DNA of 64,000 nt from Streptomyces sp. NRRL F-6676 (GCF_000725625.1 NZ_JOHS01000049.1:27068-91067); one strand, 5' to 3'. Positions 36,002 through 46,125 are shown, counted from the stretch's first letter. Notes: generated from the sequence alone by a model not told the origin. Made by a program: numbers and translations.

Positions 36002-36607
36002 TCAGCGGGCTCTGTTGAGGGTCTGAAGTGCGGCCCTGAGCAACTGGCCCACCTGGGGGGTGCCCTCGGCGGCCTCGGCCTGGGGGGTGACGGCGGCGAC
36101 CGCCTCGTCGGCCTCCCGGGTGGCGTAGCCGAGGCCGATGAGGGCCGCGTGCAGCTGGTCGCGCCAGCCCTGGCTGACGGGGGCTCCGACCGCGGGGGCG
36201 CCGAGGGGCTCGCCGAGGCGGTCCTTGAGTTCGAGGAGAAGCTTCTGGGCGCCCTTCTTGCCGATGCCGGGTACGGCGGTCAGCGCCTTCTCGTCGCCGG
36301 TGGAGACGGCCCGGCGCAGTGCGTCCGGGGAGTGCACGGCGAGCATCGCCTGGGCGAGGCGCGGGCCGACGCCGCTGGCGGTCTGGAGGAGTTCGAAGAT
36401 CTGGCGCTCGTCGTCGTCGGCGAAGCCGTACAGGGTCAGCGAGTCCTCGCGGACGACGAGGGAGGTGGCGAGCTTGGCCGGGCGGCCGAGCCGGAGCGTC
36501 GACAGCGTGTTCGGGGTGCACTGGACGGCCATGCCGACGCCGCCCACCTCGACCACCGCGGTGTCGGGGGCGAGGGCGGCGACCGTGCCGGTGACGAAGG
36601 CGATCAT
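36002..36607 (-). CDS. ruvA: Holliday junction DNA helicase subunit RuvA
   Basis: The 201-residue product has the OB-fold domain ([23 protein letters not shown]), two helix-hairpin-helix motifs ([40 protein letters not shown]) and the RuvB-binding C domain ([16 protein letters not shown]). The ATG overlaps the ruvC stop (ATGA). Confidence 0.97.
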   Translation of the reverse strand: MIAFVTGTVAALAPDTAVVEVGGVGMAVQCTPNTLSTLRLGRPAKLATSLVVREDSLTLYGFADDDERQIFELLQTASGVGPRLAQAMLAVHSPDALRRAVSTGDEKALTAVPGIGKKGAQKLLLELKDRLGEPLGAPAVGAPVSQGWRDQLHAALIGLGYATREADEAVAAVTPQAEAAEGTPQVGQLLRAALQTLNRAR

Positions 36608-37164
36608 GCCGTACGGCCTTTCGATGCGGGGTGCGGTGCGCGCGTCGTCCGGGAGGTGTGCCGGGCGGCGGCGAGCTGGAGGCGGTTCTGGGCGGGGGCG
36701 CGCCAGATGTGGCAGATGGCGAGGGCGAGCGCGTCGGCCGCGTCGGCGGGCTTGGGCGGGGCGTCGAGCCGGAGCAGCCGGGTGACCATGGCGCCGACCT
36801 GCGCCTTGTCGGCGCGGCCCGAGCCGGTGACGGCGGCCTTGACCTCGCTGGGGGTGTGCAGCGCGACGGGGATGCCCCGGCGGGCGGCGCACAGCATGGC
36901 GACGGCGCTGGCCTGGGCGGTGCCCATGACGGTGCGGACGTTGTGCTGGCTGAAGACGCGCTCCACCGCCACGTACTCGGGCCGGTGTTCGTCGAGCCAC
37001 TGCTCGATGCCGCGCTCGACGGCGACGAGGCGGTGGCCCAGTTCGGCGTCGGCGGGGGTGCGCACGACGCCGACGCCGAGCATGGTGAGCGGCCGCCCCG
37101 GAACGCCCTCGACGACGCCGACGCCGCAGCGGGTCAGCCCCGGGTCCACCCCCAGTACGCGCAC
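36604..37164 (-). CDS. ruvC: Crossover junction endodeoxyribonuclease RuvC
   Basis: The 186-residue product begins [20 protein letters not shown] with the first catalytic Asp, continues with [20 protein letters not shown], and ends with the acidic pair [12 protein letters not shown]. It cuts Holliday junctions. The GTG at 37164 was chosen because upstream codons lack family similarity. It is first in the ruvCAB unit. Confidence 0.96.
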   Translation of the reverse strand: MRVLGVDPGLTRCGVGVVEGVPGRPLTMLGVGVVRTPADAELGHRLVAVERGIEQWLDEHRPEYVAVERVFSQHNVRTVMGTAQASAVAMLCAARRGIPVALHTPSEVKAAVTGSGRADKAQVGAMVTRLLRLDAPPKPADAADALALAICHIWRAPAQNRLQLAAARHTSRTTRAPHPASKGRTA

Positions 37165-37314
37165 CTGCCGCCCCTTCCCTTTTTTGCGGCTGAACCGCCG
37201 CCGCTCTCGCGGACCTGGCCGACCACCATCGGGGTCGCTCAATTGTCGGTCGCGGTCCACGGGATGGTGATCACTGATACGTGCCAGGCTATCGGGTGCC
37301 ACTGACAAAGAGAG

Positions 37315-37344
37315 GGGCCGACGGGGTCGTACCCCCGTCGGCCC
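37315..37344 (-). terminator. Terminator downstream of yebC
   Basis: A 12-bp perfect stem (GGGCCGACGGGG at 37315-37326 with 37333-37344) encloses a 6-base loop, 16 bases after the yebC stop. It separates yebC from the ruvCAB unit. Confidence 0.75.
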
Positions 37345-37360
37345 GCTGAGCGGCGAGGCG

Positions 37361-38113
37361 TTACGCGTCGACCTTCTCCATGACCTCGTCGCTGACGTCG
37401 AAGTTGGCGAAGACGTTCTGCACGTCGTCGCTGTCCTCCAGCGCGTCGATCAGCTTGAAGATCTTCTTGGCGCCCTCCTCGTCCAGCTCGACCTGCATGG
37501 TCGGGACGAAGTTGGCCTCGGCGGAGTCGTAGTCGATGCCCGCCTCCTGGAGGGCGGTGCGGACCGCGACCAGGTCGGTGGCCTCGCTGAGCACCTCGAA
37601 GTTCTCGCCGAGGTCGTTGACCTCCTCCGCGCCCGCGTCCAGGACGGCGGTCAGGACGTCGTCCTCACCGAGCTCGCCCTTGGGGACGATGACGACGCCC
37701 TTGCGGTTGAACAGGTACGACACCGAGCCCGGGTCGGCCATGGAGCCGCCGTTGCGGGTCATCGCGACCCGGACGTCGGAGGCGGCGCGGTTGCGGTTGT
37801 CGGTGAGGCACTCGATGAGCACCGCGACGCCGTTCGGGCCGTAGCCCTCGTACATGATCGTCTCGTAGTCGGCGCCGCCGGCCTCGAGACCGCCACCGCG
37901 CTTGATGGCGGAGTCGATGTTCTTGTTGGGCACCGACTGCTTCTTGGCCTTCTGGACGGCGTCGTAGAGCGTCGGGTTGCCCTCGAGGTCGACGCCGCCC
38001 ATGCGCGCCGCGACCTCGATGTTCTTGATCAGCTTCGCGAAGAGTTTGCCGCGCTTGGCGTCGATCACGGCCTTCTTGTGCTTCGTCGTAGCCCATTTAG
38101 AGTGGCCGGACAT
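37361..38113 (-). CDS. YebC/PmpR family protein
   Basis: The 250-residue product has the family start [25 protein letters not shown] and core motifs [23 protein letters not shown] and FNRKGVV. Members were first annotated as transcription regulators; later work points to help with polyproline translation. It lies between pdxT (48 bases) and ruvC and has its own terminator. Confidence 0.95.
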   Translation of the reverse strand: MSGHSKWATTKHKKAVIDAKRGKLFAKLIKNIEVAARMGGVDLEGNPTLYDAVQKAKKQSVPNKNIDSAIKRGGGLEAGGADYETIMYEGYGPNGVAVLIECLTDNRNRAASDVRVAMTRNGGSMADPGSVSYLFNRKGVVIVPKGELGEDDVLTAVLDAGAEEVNDLGENFEVLSEATDLVAVRTALQEAGIDYDSAEANFVPTMQVELDEEGAKKIFKLIDALEDSDDVQNVFANFDVSDEVMEKVDA

Positions 38114-38161
38114 CTGCCTGTCTCCTTCGCGTAACCCATCCCTGCAACGAACGCGGAAATC

Positions 38162-38770
38162 CTACAAGGACTCGGCCGCCCGCTCGGCCCGCACCATGTC
38201 GACGAAGAGCGCGTGCATGCGGTGGTCGCCGGTCAGTTCCGGGTGGAACGAGGTCGCCAGCGCGTTGCCCTGGCGCACGGCGACGATGTGACCGCCGTGC
38301 TCGGCGAGCACCTCGGTGCGGGCGCCGACGGACTCCACCCAGGGGGCGCGGATGAAAACACCCTCCACGGGGGCGCCGTCCACGCCCTTGACGTCGACGG
38401 CCGCCTCGAAGGACTCGTTCTGTCTGCCGAAGGCGTTGCGGCGCACGATCATGTCGATGCCGCCGATCGTCTCCTGCCCGGAGCGCGGGTCGAGGATCTT
38501 GTCGGCCAGCATGATCATGCCGGCGCAGGTGCCGTAGACGGGCATGCCGGCGCGCACGCGCGCGCGGAGGGGGTCCATCAGGCCGAAGAGGACGGCCAGC
38601 TTGGAGATGGTGGTGGACTCGCCGCCGGGGAGGACGAGGCCGTCCACCTCGGCGAGTTCGTCGGGGCGCCGCACCGGCCTGGCCACGGCGTCGGCCACGG
38701 CCAGGGCGGTGAGGTGCTCCCGTACGTCGCCCTGGAGGGCCAGGACGCCGATGACGGGGGTGTCGTTCAT
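38162..38770 (-). CDS. pdxT: Pyridoxal 5'-phosphate synthase glutaminase subunit PdxT
   Basis: The 202-residue product has [15 protein letters not shown], the [13 protein letters not shown] loop, the nucleophile in [11 protein letters not shown], and the His/Glu pair in [14 protein letters not shown]. It supplies ammonia to PdxS for vitamin B6 synthesis. It follows pdxS after 13 bases. Confidence 0.97.
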   Translation of the reverse strand: MNDTPVIGVLALQGDVREHLTALAVADAVARPVRRPDELAEVDGLVLPGGESTTISKLAVLFGLMDPLRARVRAGMPVYGTCAGMIMLADKILDPRSGQETIGGIDMIVRRNAFGRQNESFEAAVDVKGVDGAPVEGVFIRAPWVESVGARTEVLAEHGGHIVAVRQGNALATSFHPELTGDHRMHALFVDMVRAERAAESL

Positions 38771-38783
38771 GTGCTCCGGTGCC

Positions 38784-39692
38784 TTACCAGCCGCGGTTGG
38801 CGTAGCGCTCGGTCTCGGGGAGGGTGTCGCAGTTGATGCCGACCATGGCCTCGCCGAGGTCGCGGGACGCGTCCGCGATGATCTTCGGGTCGTCGTAGAA
38901 CGTGGTCGCCTTGACGATGGCGGCGGCGCGCTTGGCCGGGTCGCCGGACTTGAAGATGCCGGAGCCGACGAAGACGCCCTCGGCGCCGAGCTGGCGCATC
39001 AGCGCGGCGTCGGCCGGGGTCGCGACACCGCCGGCGGAGAACAGCACCACCGGGAGCTTGCCCAGTTCGGCGACCTCCTTGACCAGCTCGTAGGGGGCGC
39101 GCAGTTCCTTGGCGGCGGCGTACAGCTCGTTGTTGTCGCAGCCGCGGAGCTTGGCGATCTCGCCCTTGATCTGACGCAGGTGGCGCACGGCCTCGACGAC
39201 GTTGCCGGTGCCGGCCTCGCCCTTGGAACGGATCATGGCCGCGCCCTCGGCGATGCGGCGCAGGGCCTCGCCGAGGTTGGTGGCGCCGCACACGAAGGGG
39301 GTGGTGAAGGCCCACTTGTCGGAGTGGTTGACCTCGTCGGCGGGGGTGAGGACCTCGGACTCGTCGATGTAGTCGACGCCGAGGGACTGGAGGACCTGGG
39401 CCTCGACGAAGTGGCCGATGCGGGACTTGGCCATCACGGGGATGGAGACGGCGCCGATGATGCCCTCGATCATGTCCGGGTCGGACATGCGGGCGACGCC
39501 GCCGTCCTTGCGGATGTCGGCGGGGACGCGTTCGAGGGCCATGACGGCGACGGCGCCGGCGTCCTCGGCGATCTTCGCCTGCTCGGGGGTGACGACGTCC
39601 ATGATCACGCCGCCCTTGAGCTGTTCGGCCATGCCGCGCTTGACGCGGGCGGTGCCGGTTTCGGGGGTGGGGGTGGGGGGCGTGACGGGCAT
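38784..39692 (-). CDS. pdxS: Pyridoxal 5'-phosphate synthase lyase subunit PdxS
   Basis: The 302-residue product has [37 protein letters not shown] with a catalytic lysine, and [19 protein letters not shown]. It builds pyridoxal phosphate from ribose 5-phosphate, glyceraldehyde 3-phosphate and PdxT-derived ammonia. The ATG at 39692 gives [13 protein letters not shown], a short unstructured lead before the core. pdxS-pdxT form an operon. Confidence 0.97.
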   Translation of the reverse strand: MPVTPPTPTPETGTARVKRGMAEQLKGGVIMDVVTPEQAKIAEDAGAVAVMALERVPADIRKDGGVARMSDPDMIEGIIGAVSIPVMAKSRIGHFVEAQVLQSLGVDYIDESEVLTPADEVNHSDKWAFTTPFVCGATNLGEALRRIAEGAAMIRSKGEAGTGNVVEAVRHLRQIKGEIAKLRGCDNNELYAAAKELRAPYELVKEVAELGKLPVVLFSAGGVATPADAALMRQLGAEGVFVGSGIFKSGDPAKRAAAIVKATTFYDDPKIIADASRDLGEAMVGINCDTLPETERYANRGW

Positions 39693-39800
39693 GGGGTGAC
39701 CTCGCTCGGGGGAAGGGGTTCGGTGGGCTTTCCGCCGGTTCGAGGTAACGGCAGGGGGGTGGGGTGCGGCAAGGGCCAATGGGTGGGCGGTGGATTTTTT

Positions 39801-39917
39801 TCGCCCCCGCCGCCCTTACCCTTCCCGTCCTTTCAAGGGGCTCCGCCCCTTGGACCCCGGGGGTGCGTTGTCGGCTGCCCGCCGGTGGGGGCTGGTCGCG
39901 CAGTTCCCCGCGCCCCT
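39801..39917 (+). repeat. Repeated intergenic element, copy 3 (downstream of the LemA-like gene)
   Basis: It begins TCGCCCCCGCCGCCCTTAC, continues CCCTTCCCGTCC, then the perfect palindrome-like CAAGGGGCTCCGCCCCTTG, and ends with GCGCAGTTCCCCGCGCCCCT. A T-rich GGATTTTTTTC precedes it. It lies 69-185 bases after the LemA-like stop. Confidence 0.8.
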
Positions 39918-39985
39918 ATGGGGGCACGGTGACTGCTCGCGCACCCCGCGGCGGAGCCGCAGATTGGTACAGCCCCGCGCCCCTT

Positions 39986-40522
39986 CTATCGGTCCGTCAG
40001 GGCCGTCGGGGCCTCGTCGTCCATTTCGAAGGCCAGGGGGAAGGGGGCGTGGCCGGCGAGGTGGAACCAGCGAACCTTGCGGTGGAGGCGGAGGGCGCGG
40101 GCCGCGCGTACGGCGTCGTTGTGGAAGCGGCGGGCCATCGGCACCCTGCGGACCGCCTCCGTGAGCTCCCGGGCGGCGTCCTGGCCGCCCGGGGCCTGGC
40201 GGACCGCCTCGACCTGCTGGGCCTCGGCAAAGACGGCCCGCAGCGCCTGGCTCAGCTCGCTCTCGGCGACCTCCCGCTGCTCCTCCTCGGCCTGCCGGGC
40301 GGCGTGGGCCGCCTCGTACAGGACGATGGAGGCGGCCGGGTCCAATACGCCCGAGGTGGCCAGCTCCTGGGCGACCGAGGCGCGGCGCAGCAGGGTCGCG
40401 TCCAGGGCGGCGCGGGCCGCGTCGATCCGGGCGTGCAGCCGGTCGAGGCGTCCGGCGGTCCAGCTCAGGTACAGGCCGATCGCGACGAGGGCGACGAGGA
40501 TCCAGATCAGCGTTGCGGTCAC
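39986..40522 (-). CDS. LemA-like single-pass membrane protein
   Basis: A 178-residue protein with an N membrane helix (LIWILVALVAIGLYLSWTA), a helical region (LHARIDAARAALDATLLRRA, RQAEEEQREVAESELSQALR) and MARRFHNDAVRAARALR, which resembles the ARRFYNDAV motif of LemA proteins. LemA function is unclear. It follows the PimA-like gene after 48 bases and precedes pdxS. GTG at 40543 is an alternative start that adds 7 residues. Confidence 0.75.
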   Translation of the reverse strand: MTATLIWILVALVAIGLYLSWTAGRLDRLHARIDAARAALDATLLRRASVAQELATSGVLDPAASIVLYEAAHAARQAEEEQREVAESELSQALRAVFAEAQQVEAVRQAPGGQDAARELTEAVRRVPMARRFHNDAVRAARALRLHRKVRWFHLAGHAPFPLAFEMDDEAPTALTDR

Positions 40523-40570
40523 GGGCGGCAAGGCTACCGGCACCCCTCGCGGGCAGGGCCCGGGCGACGG

Positions 40571-41740
40571 TCAGTCCCGGGCCAGCCCCAGGCGGGCCCG
40601 CAGGCCCGGGGAGCGGTCGTCGTCGGCCGCGGCCACCGCCGCCGCGCCGGCCGTCACTGTCTCGTAGACCGAGAGGATGTCCGCGCCGACCGTGGACCAG
40701 TCGAAGCGCCGCACGTGGGTGCTCCCCCGCTCCCGCAGCTCGGCCCGGCGCCCGGGGTCGCCGAGCAGCCGTATCGCGGAGTCGGCGAGGGCGTCGGCGT
40801 CCTCGTTGGCGAAGAGTTCGCCCGCCCCGCCGTGGTCGAGCACCTGGGCGAAGGCGTCGAGGTCGGAGGCGAGCACCGGGGCGCCCGCCGACATGGCCTC
40901 GACGAGGATGATGCCGAAGCTCTCGCCGCCGGTGTTGGGCGCCACGTACACGTCGACGCTGCGCAGGAAGCGTGCCTTGTCCTCGTCGCTGATCATGCCG
41001 AGGAACTCGACGCGGTCGCGCAGCTCCTTCGGCAGGTCCGCGACGGCCTCCTTCTCGTCGCCGCGCCCGGCGACCAGGAGCCGGGCCTCCGGGTGGGCGG
41101 CGAAGATCCTCGGCAGCGCCTTCATGAGGACGGGCAGGCCCTTGCGGGGCTCGTCGATGCGGCCCATGAAGCCGAGCGTGCCGCCCTGCCACTCGGGCTT
41201 CGGCTCGGCCCGGGCGAAGAAGTCGACGTCGACGCCGTTGGGGATGACCACCGCGTCCCCGCCCAGGTGTTCGACGAGGGTGCGGCGGGCGTACTCGCTC
41301 ACCGCGATCCGCGCGCTGATCTTCTCCAGTGCCGCCTGGAGGATGGCGTACGCGGCGATCATCGCCCGGGAGCGCGGGTTGGAGGTGTGGAAGGTGGCGA
41401 CGATCGGACCCTGCGCCGCCCAGCAGGCCAGCAGGCCGAGCGAGGGCGAGGTCGGCTCGTGGATGTGGATGACGTCGAAGGCGCCGTCGTGCAGCCAACG
41501 CCGGACCCGGGCCGCGGACAGGAAGCCGAAGTTGAGGCGGGCCACCGAGCCGTTGTACGGCACCGGGACCGCGCGGCCGGCCGAGACGACGTACGGCGGC
41601 AGCGGGGTGTCGTCGTCCGCGGGGGCGAGGACGGAGACCTCGTGGCCCTGGCGGATGAAGTAGTCGGCCAGGTCGCGGATGTGGAACTGGACGCCGCCCG
41701 GCACGTCCCAGGAGTACGGGCAGACGATGCCGATCCTCAC
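40571..41740 (-). CDS. pimA: GT4 glycosyltransferase, PimA-like phosphatidylinositol mannosyltransferase
   Basis: The 389-residue product has the GT-B fold with the GDP-mannose loop near WDVPGGVQFHIRDLA, HIHEPTSPSLGLLA, GRIDEPRKGLPVL and the GESFGIILVEAMSAG donor-site motif. In mycobacteria PimA adds the first mannose to phosphatidylinositol on the inner membrane face. The gene position after pgsA and an acyltransferase supports this role. GTG at 41740 overlaps the acyltransferase stop by 4. Confidence 0.88.
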   Translation of the reverse strand: MRIGIVCPYSWDVPGGVQFHIRDLADYFIRQGHEVSVLAPADDDTPLPPYVVSAGRAVPVPYNGSVARLNFGFLSAARVRRWLHDGAFDVIHIHEPTSPSLGLLACWAAQGPIVATFHTSNPRSRAMIAAYAILQAALEKISARIAVSEYARRTLVEHLGGDAVVIPNGVDVDFFARAEPKPEWQGGTLGFMGRIDEPRKGLPVLMKALPRIFAAHPEARLLVAGRGDEKEAVADLPKELRDRVEFLGMISDEDKARFLRSVDVYVAPNTGGESFGIILVEAMSAGAPVLASDLDAFAQVLDHGGAGELFANEDADALADSAIRLLGDPGRRAELRERGSTHVRRFDWSTVGADILSVYETVTAGAAAVAAADDDRSPGLRARLGLARD

Positions 41741-42726
41741 GACGGCTCCCCGCCGGCCGGGGCGGTGCGGTCCTGGCCGGACGGGGCGGTGCCGCCCTCG
41801 TCCGCCCGCTCCCGCTGTCGCTGTTCCGGGCGCGGTTCCAGGTCGGCGAGCCACAGTCGCTGCAGCATGTGCCAGTCCTCCGGATGGTCGGCGATCCCCG
41901 AGGCGAAGGCATCGGCCAGCGCCTGTGTCATGACAGACGTCTTCTCGGCGCGCGTACCTGACGCCGGTACCTCGATCGGGGGATGCACCCTGCCCCGCAT
42001 GACGGGTGAGTCGTCGTACCAGAGGGTGACCGGCAGCAGCAGGGCGCCGGTCTGCTGGGCGAGCAGGGCGGGGCCGGCCGGCATGCGGGCGGTCTCGCCG
42101 AAGAAGTCCACGGCCACGCCGGAGGCCGACAGATCGCGGTCGGCGACCAGGCAGACCAGGCCGCCGGCCCGCAGCCGCCGGGCCAGGGCGCCGAAGGCGG
42201 AGCCGCCGCTGTGCGGGAGCACCTCCATGCCGAGGCCCTCGCGGTAGGCGACGAAGCGGTCGTAGAGCGTCTCGGGCCGCAGGCGCTCGGCGACGGTGGT
42301 GAAGGGGGTCTCCAGTTCCGTGGTGACCCAGGCGCCGGCGAGGTCCCAGTTGGCCAGGTGCGGCAGGGCGAGGATGACGCCGTTGCCCGCGGCGAGCCCG
42401 TCGGTGAGGTGGTGCACGTCCTTGGGCGCGAATCCGCCGCGCACCCGCTCGGCGCTCCAGGCGGGCAGCCGGAAGGACTCCATCCAGTAGCGCAGGTAGG
42501 AGCGCATCCCGGCGCGGGAGAGCGCGGCGAGCCGCTCGGGGCCCGCGTCGGGCACCACGCGCGCGTAGTTGGCCTCCAGGCGCAGCACGCCCTTGCCGCG
42601 CCGCTTCCAGGCGAGGTCGGCGACGGTGCGGCCGAGGCGTACGGCGACCGGCTCGGGGAGCTTCTTGACCGTGCTCCAGCCGAGCCCGTAGAGCGCGTCC
42701 GTCAGCCGCTCACGGGCACCGCTCAC
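41737..42726 (-). CDS. Lysophospholipid acyltransferase-type protein (PIM acyltransferase-like)
   Basis: The 329-residue product belongs to the LpxL/HtrB-like acyltransferases: the HX4D-type motif is HLANWD in GVILALPHLANWDLAGAW, followed by LVADRDLSASGVAVDFFG. Mycobacterial members next to pimA acylate phosphatidylinositol mannosides (PatA, Rv2611c). It is coupled by 4-base overlaps to pgsA upstream (GTGA) and the PimA-like gene downstream. Confidence 0.88.
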   Translation of the reverse strand: MSGARERLTDALYGLGWSTVKKLPEPVAVRLGRTVADLAWKRRGKGVLRLEANYARVVPDAGPERLAALSRAGMRSYLRYWMESFRLPAWSAERVRGGFAPKDVHHLTDGLAAGNGVILALPHLANWDLAGAWVTTELETPFTTVAERLRPETLYDRFVAYREGLGMEVLPHSGGSAFGALARRLRAGGLVCLVADRDLSASGVAVDFFGETARMPAGPALLAQQTGALLLPVTLWYDDSPVMRGRVHPPIEVPASGTRAEKTSVMTQALADAFASGIADHPEDWHMLQRLWLADLEPRPEQRQRERADEGGTAPSGQDRTAPAGGEPS

Positions 42727-43409
42727 TGCCGGGCCCCGCTGCCGTGCCCGGCGGCGCTCTCCCCCGCGCCGGCGGCCGCGGCCTCGGCCTCGGCGGACTC
42801 GCGGCGGACCGTGACGACGCGCTGGACCAGCGTGACGAGGCTGCCCACGGCGACGATCCACAGGGCGACGGGCAGCAGGTACTGGATGCCCGGGACCCCG
42901 AACTTGTGCAGGCCCGCGAAGCCGGCGGCGACCAGCGAGATCACCAGCCGCTCGGCGCGCTCCACCAGGCCGTTGACGGCCACCGGCAGCCCGATCGACT
43001 CGCCGCGCGCCTTGGTGTACGACACCACCTGGCCGCTGGCCAGGCAGAAGATCGCCACCGCGCACAGCAGGTTGTCGTCGCCCCGGCCCGCGTACCACAG
43101 GGCGAACCCGCCGAAGATCGCGCCGTCGGCCACCCGGTCGAGGGTGGAGTCCAGGAAGGCGCCCCAGCGGCTGGAGCGGCCGAGCTGGCGGGCCATGTTC
43201 CCGTCGACGAGGTCCGAGAAGACGAACAGGGTGATGACGACCGTGCCCCAGAAGAACTCGCCCCAGGGGTAGAAGACCAGCGCTCCCGCGACCACACCGG
43301 CGGTGCCCAGGAGCGTGACCGTGTCGGGACTGACCCCGCGGCGGATGAGGAACGAGGCGAACGGTGTGAGAACACGCGTGAAGAATGCACGCGCGTACTT
43401 GTTCAGCAT
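42723..43409 (-). CDS. pgsA: CDP-alcohol phosphatidyltransferase (phosphatidylinositol phosphate synthase type)
   Basis: The 228-residue product has six or so membrane helices and the CDP-alcohol motif D-G-x2-A-R-x8-G-x3-D-x3-D, seen in VDGNMARQL then WGAFLDSTLDRVADG. With pimA-like and acyltransferase genes behind it, it most likely makes phosphatidylinositol phosphate from CDP-diacylglycerol and inositol phosphate, as in mycobacteria. ATG at 43409 (MLNKYARAFFTRV) is preferred. Confidence 0.93.
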   Translation of the reverse strand: MLNKYARAFFTRVLTPFASFLIRRGVSPDTVTLLGTAGVVAGALVFYPWGEFFWGTVVITLFVFSDLVDGNMARQLGRSSRWGAFLDSTLDRVADGAIFGGFALWYAGRGDDNLLCAVAIFCLASGQVVSYTKARGESIGLPVAVNGLVERAERLVISLVAAGFAGLHKFGVPGIQYLLPVALWIVAVGSLVTLVQRVVTVRRESAEAEAAAAGAGESAAGHGSGARQ

Positions 43410-43727
43410 GGCCTTCCCGACGGTCGGTGTGGCCGCGGCCCCTGCTGGCCGCCGGCTGGCCCATCGTAGCCAGGCGCGCGCGTGGACGACGGCCGGGCAC
43501 CCGCAGCCCGGGGTCACGGCCTGGCGGCGCCCCGGTCACGGCGGGGTCGCGGGCGGCGGGAGTCGCCCCCGGGGCGGCGTCGCGGGGGCCGACGGTGTCC
43601 CTCGTATGGACGCACAGTGACACCAGTGCCAAGCTCGAAGGACCGCGGGCGTCGCCGGAGCCGCCAGTGCACGCGGTGCCGCGTGTCCGCGCCCACAGTG
43701 ACCTCACCGTGTACGGGAGGCAGGACC
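43410..43727. other. 318-bp divergent intergenic region between pgsA and the EF-G-like gene
   Basis: GC-rich sequence with no recognisable gene. It should carry promoters for both the lipid cluster (minus) and the EF-G-like gene (plus). A TGTCCCTCGTATGGACGCACAG stretch near 43,595-43,616 is the least GC-rich part; I cannot assign exact promoter elements. Confidence 0.45.
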
Positions 43728-45929
43728 ATGGGCGACAAGACGCACACCCACCCCGGGGCCGCCGGCAGGGCGCCGGCGGCCGACCATCCCACCTCCGTGC
43801 GGAACGTGGTGCTGGTCGGCCACAGCGGATCGGGCAAGACGACCCTGGTGGAGGCGCTCGCGCTGACGGCGGGAGCGGTCAACCGGGCGGGCCGCGTGCA
43901 GGACGGCGGCACCGTCTCCGACTACGACGACATCGAGCACCGCCAGCAGCGCTCGGTACAGCTCTCCCTCGTCCCCGTCGACTGGGACGGGTACAAGATC
44001 AACCTGCTGGACACCCCCGGATACGCCGACTTCGTCGGGGAGCTCAGGGCCGGTCTGCGCGCGGCGGACGCGGCCCTCTTCGTCGTCTCGGCCGCCGACG
44101 GCGTGGACGGCTCGACCCGGATGGTGTGGGAGGAGTGCGCGGCGGTCGGCATGCCGCGCGCGCTCGTGATCACGCACCTGGAGGCGGCACGCGCCGACTT
44201 CGAGGAGACGACCCGGGTGTGCGCCGAGGCCTTCGGCGCCGACGACCCCGACGCCGTACTCCCCCTGTACCTGCCGCTGCACGGCCCCCAGGGGCCCGAC
44301 GGGCACGCGCCGGTCACCGGGCTGATCGGGCTCCTCACCCAACGCCTGTTCGACTACGCCTCCGGGGAGCGCACGGAGTCCGAGCCGGGCCCCGAGCAGC
44401 TGCCGCTGATCGAGGAGGCCCGCAACCGGCTGATCGAGGGGATCATCGCCGAGAGCGAGGACGAGACCCTCATGGACCGCTATCTCGGCGGCGAGCGGAT
44501 CGACGTCAAGACGCTGATCGGGGACCTGGAACGGGCCGTGGCACGCGGCTCCTTCTTCCCCGTGCTGGCCGCCGCGCCCGCCGCCGACGGGGCGCGGCAG
44601 GGGCTCGGCACCGTGGAGCTGCTCGAACTGATCACCGGCGGCTTCCCGACCCCGCCCGAGCGCGTGGCGCCGACGGTCACCACGCCGGAGGGGCGGGAGC
44701 GGGCGCTGAAGACCTGTGATCCGGACGGGCCGCTGGTCGCGGAGGTCGTCAAGACCGCCTCCGACCCGTATGTGGGGCGCGTCTCGCTCGTACGGGTGTT
44801 CTCCGGGACGCTGCGGCCCGACGAGACCGTGCACGTGTCCGGGCACGGGCTGACCGACCGCAGCCACGAGGACCATGATGTGGACGAGCGCATCGGCGCG
44901 CTGTCCACGCCGTTCGGCAAGCAGCAGCGCCCGGTCACGCACTGCGTCGCCGGGGACCTCGCGTGCGTGGCGAAGCTGAACCGGGCGGAGACCGGCGACA
45001 CCCTGTCCGCCAAGGACGACCCGCTGCTCATGGAGGCCTGGCGGATGCCGGACCCGCTGCTCCCGGTGGCCATCCAGGCGCACAGCAAGGCCGACGAGGA
45101 CAAGCTCTCCCAGGGGCTGGCCCGACTGGTCGCCGAGGACCCCACGATGCGGCTCGAACAGAACCAGCACACGCATCAGGTCGTGCTCTGGTGCCTCGGC
45201 GAGGCGCACGCGGACGTGGCCCTGGAGCGGCTGCGCAGCCGGTACGGCGTGCAGGTCGACACCGTGCCGCACCGGGTCTCCCTGCGGGAGACGTTCGCGG
45301 AGCGGTCGGCCGGGCGCGGCCGGCACGTCAAGCAGTCCGGCGGGCACGGCCAGTTCGCGATCTGCGAGATCGAGGTCGAGCCGCTGCCCGGCGGCTCCGG
45401 CATCGAGTTCGTCGACAAGGTCGTCGGCGGCGCGGTGCCCCGGCAGTTCATCCCGTCGGTCGAGAAGGGGGTGCGCGCGCAGGCCGCCCGGGGGGTCGTC
45501 GCGGGGTATCCGCTGGTCGACGTGCGGGTGACCCTGCTCGACGGCAAGGCGCACTCGGTGGACTCCTCCGACGCCGCGTTCCAGACCGCGGGCGCGCTGG
45601 CCCTGCGCGAGGCGGCGGCCGGGGCGCGGATCCATCTGCTGGAGCCGGTGGCGGAGGTGTCGGTGCTCGTCGGCGACGACTTCGTGGGCGCGGTGATGAG
45701 CGATCTGTCCGGGCGGCGGGGGCGGGTGCTGGGCACCGAGCAGACGGCGGGCGGCGGGCGCACGGTGGTGCGGGCGGAGGTGCCGGAGATCGAGATCGGG
45801 CGGTACGCCGTCGATCTGCGGTCCCTGTCGCACGGCACGGCCCGCTTCGACCGGGTGTACGCCCGGCACGAGCCGATGCCGGCGCAGGTGGCGGAGCGGT
45901 TGCGTGCGGAGGAGAGGGAGGCGTCGTAG
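43728..45929 (+). CDS. Elongation factor G-like GTPase (EF-G2 type)
   Basis: The 733-residue product has the EF-G plan: GTPase domain with P loop GHSGSGKT at 31-38, DTPGYADF (G3), then domains II-V with the domain IV stretch KQSGGHGQFAICEIEVEPL and GVVAGYPLVDVRVTLLDG. The G4 motif, normally NKxD, reads THLE in ALVITHLEAARADFEE, so guanine specificity may be altered. From memory it resembles the actinobacterial FusA2/EF-G2 group, whose role is not translocation proper. ATG at 43728 follows GGGAGG. Confidence 0.9.
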   Translation: MGDKTHTHPGAAGRAPAADHPTSVRNVVLVGHSGSGKTTLVEALALTAGAVNRAGRVQDGGTVSDYDDIEHRQQRSVQLSLVPVDWDGYKINLLDTPGYADFVGELRAGLRAADAALFVVSAADGVDGSTRMVWEECAAVGMPRALVITHLEAARADFEETTRVCAEAFGADDPDAVLPLYLPLHGPQGPDGHAPVTGLIGLLTQRLFDYASGERTESEPGPEQLPLIEEARNRLIEGIIAESEDETLMDRYLGGERIDVKTLIGDLERAVARGSFFPVLAAAPAADGARQGLGTVELLELITGGFPTPPERVAPTVTTPEGRERALKTCDPDGPLVAEVVKTASDPYVGRVSLVRVFSGTLRPDETVHVSGHGLTDRSHEDHDVDERIGALSTPFGKQQRPVTHCVAGDLACVAKLNRAETGDTLSAKDDPLLMEAWRMPDPLLPVAIQAHSKADEDKLSQGLARLVAEDPTMRLEQNQHTHQVVLWCLGEAHADVALERLRSRYGVQVDTVPHRVSLRETFAERSAGRGRHVKQSGGHGQFAICEIEVEPLPGGSGIEFVDKVVGGAVPRQFIPSVEKGVRAQAARGVVAGYPLVDVRVTLLDGKAHSVDSSDAAFQTAGALALREAAAGARIHLLEPVAEVSVLVGDDFVGAVMSDLSGRRGRVLGTEQTAGGGRTVVRAEVPEIEIGRYAVDLRSLSHGTARFDRVYARHEPMPAQVAERLRAEEREAS

Positions 45930-45952
45930 AAGGCTTTCGGAGGGTGGGACGG

Positions 45953-45972
45953 GTGGGCGGCTTTTCGCCCAC
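45953..45972 (+). terminator. Short hairpin after the EF-G-like gene
   Basis: GTGGGCG (45953-45959) pairs with CGCCCAC (45966-45972) around a GCTTTT loop, 23 bases after the stop codon. There is no U-run, so termination is only possible. Confidence 0.4.
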
Positions 45973-46125
45973 ACTGTCGGTACGGACCGTTACGCTGATC
46001 ATGTGCGCGCCTGACGGCGTGTCGTGATGGCGTGATCGGGACGACGGCCCGTTCAACAGGTGTGCGGAGCAAGGAAGTCGGGAAAAGCCGCAAGCAGCGG
46101 GGTACGGCGGCGAGTGGGGGCGGCA

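Noticed and set aside
31233..36026. A 1597-residue open frame on the plus strand opposite secF, secD, yajC and ruvB
   Set aside because: It is a shadow frame of four well-supported genes; its composition (Gly, Asp, Val, Arg, Leu) is typical of antisense GC-rich DNA.
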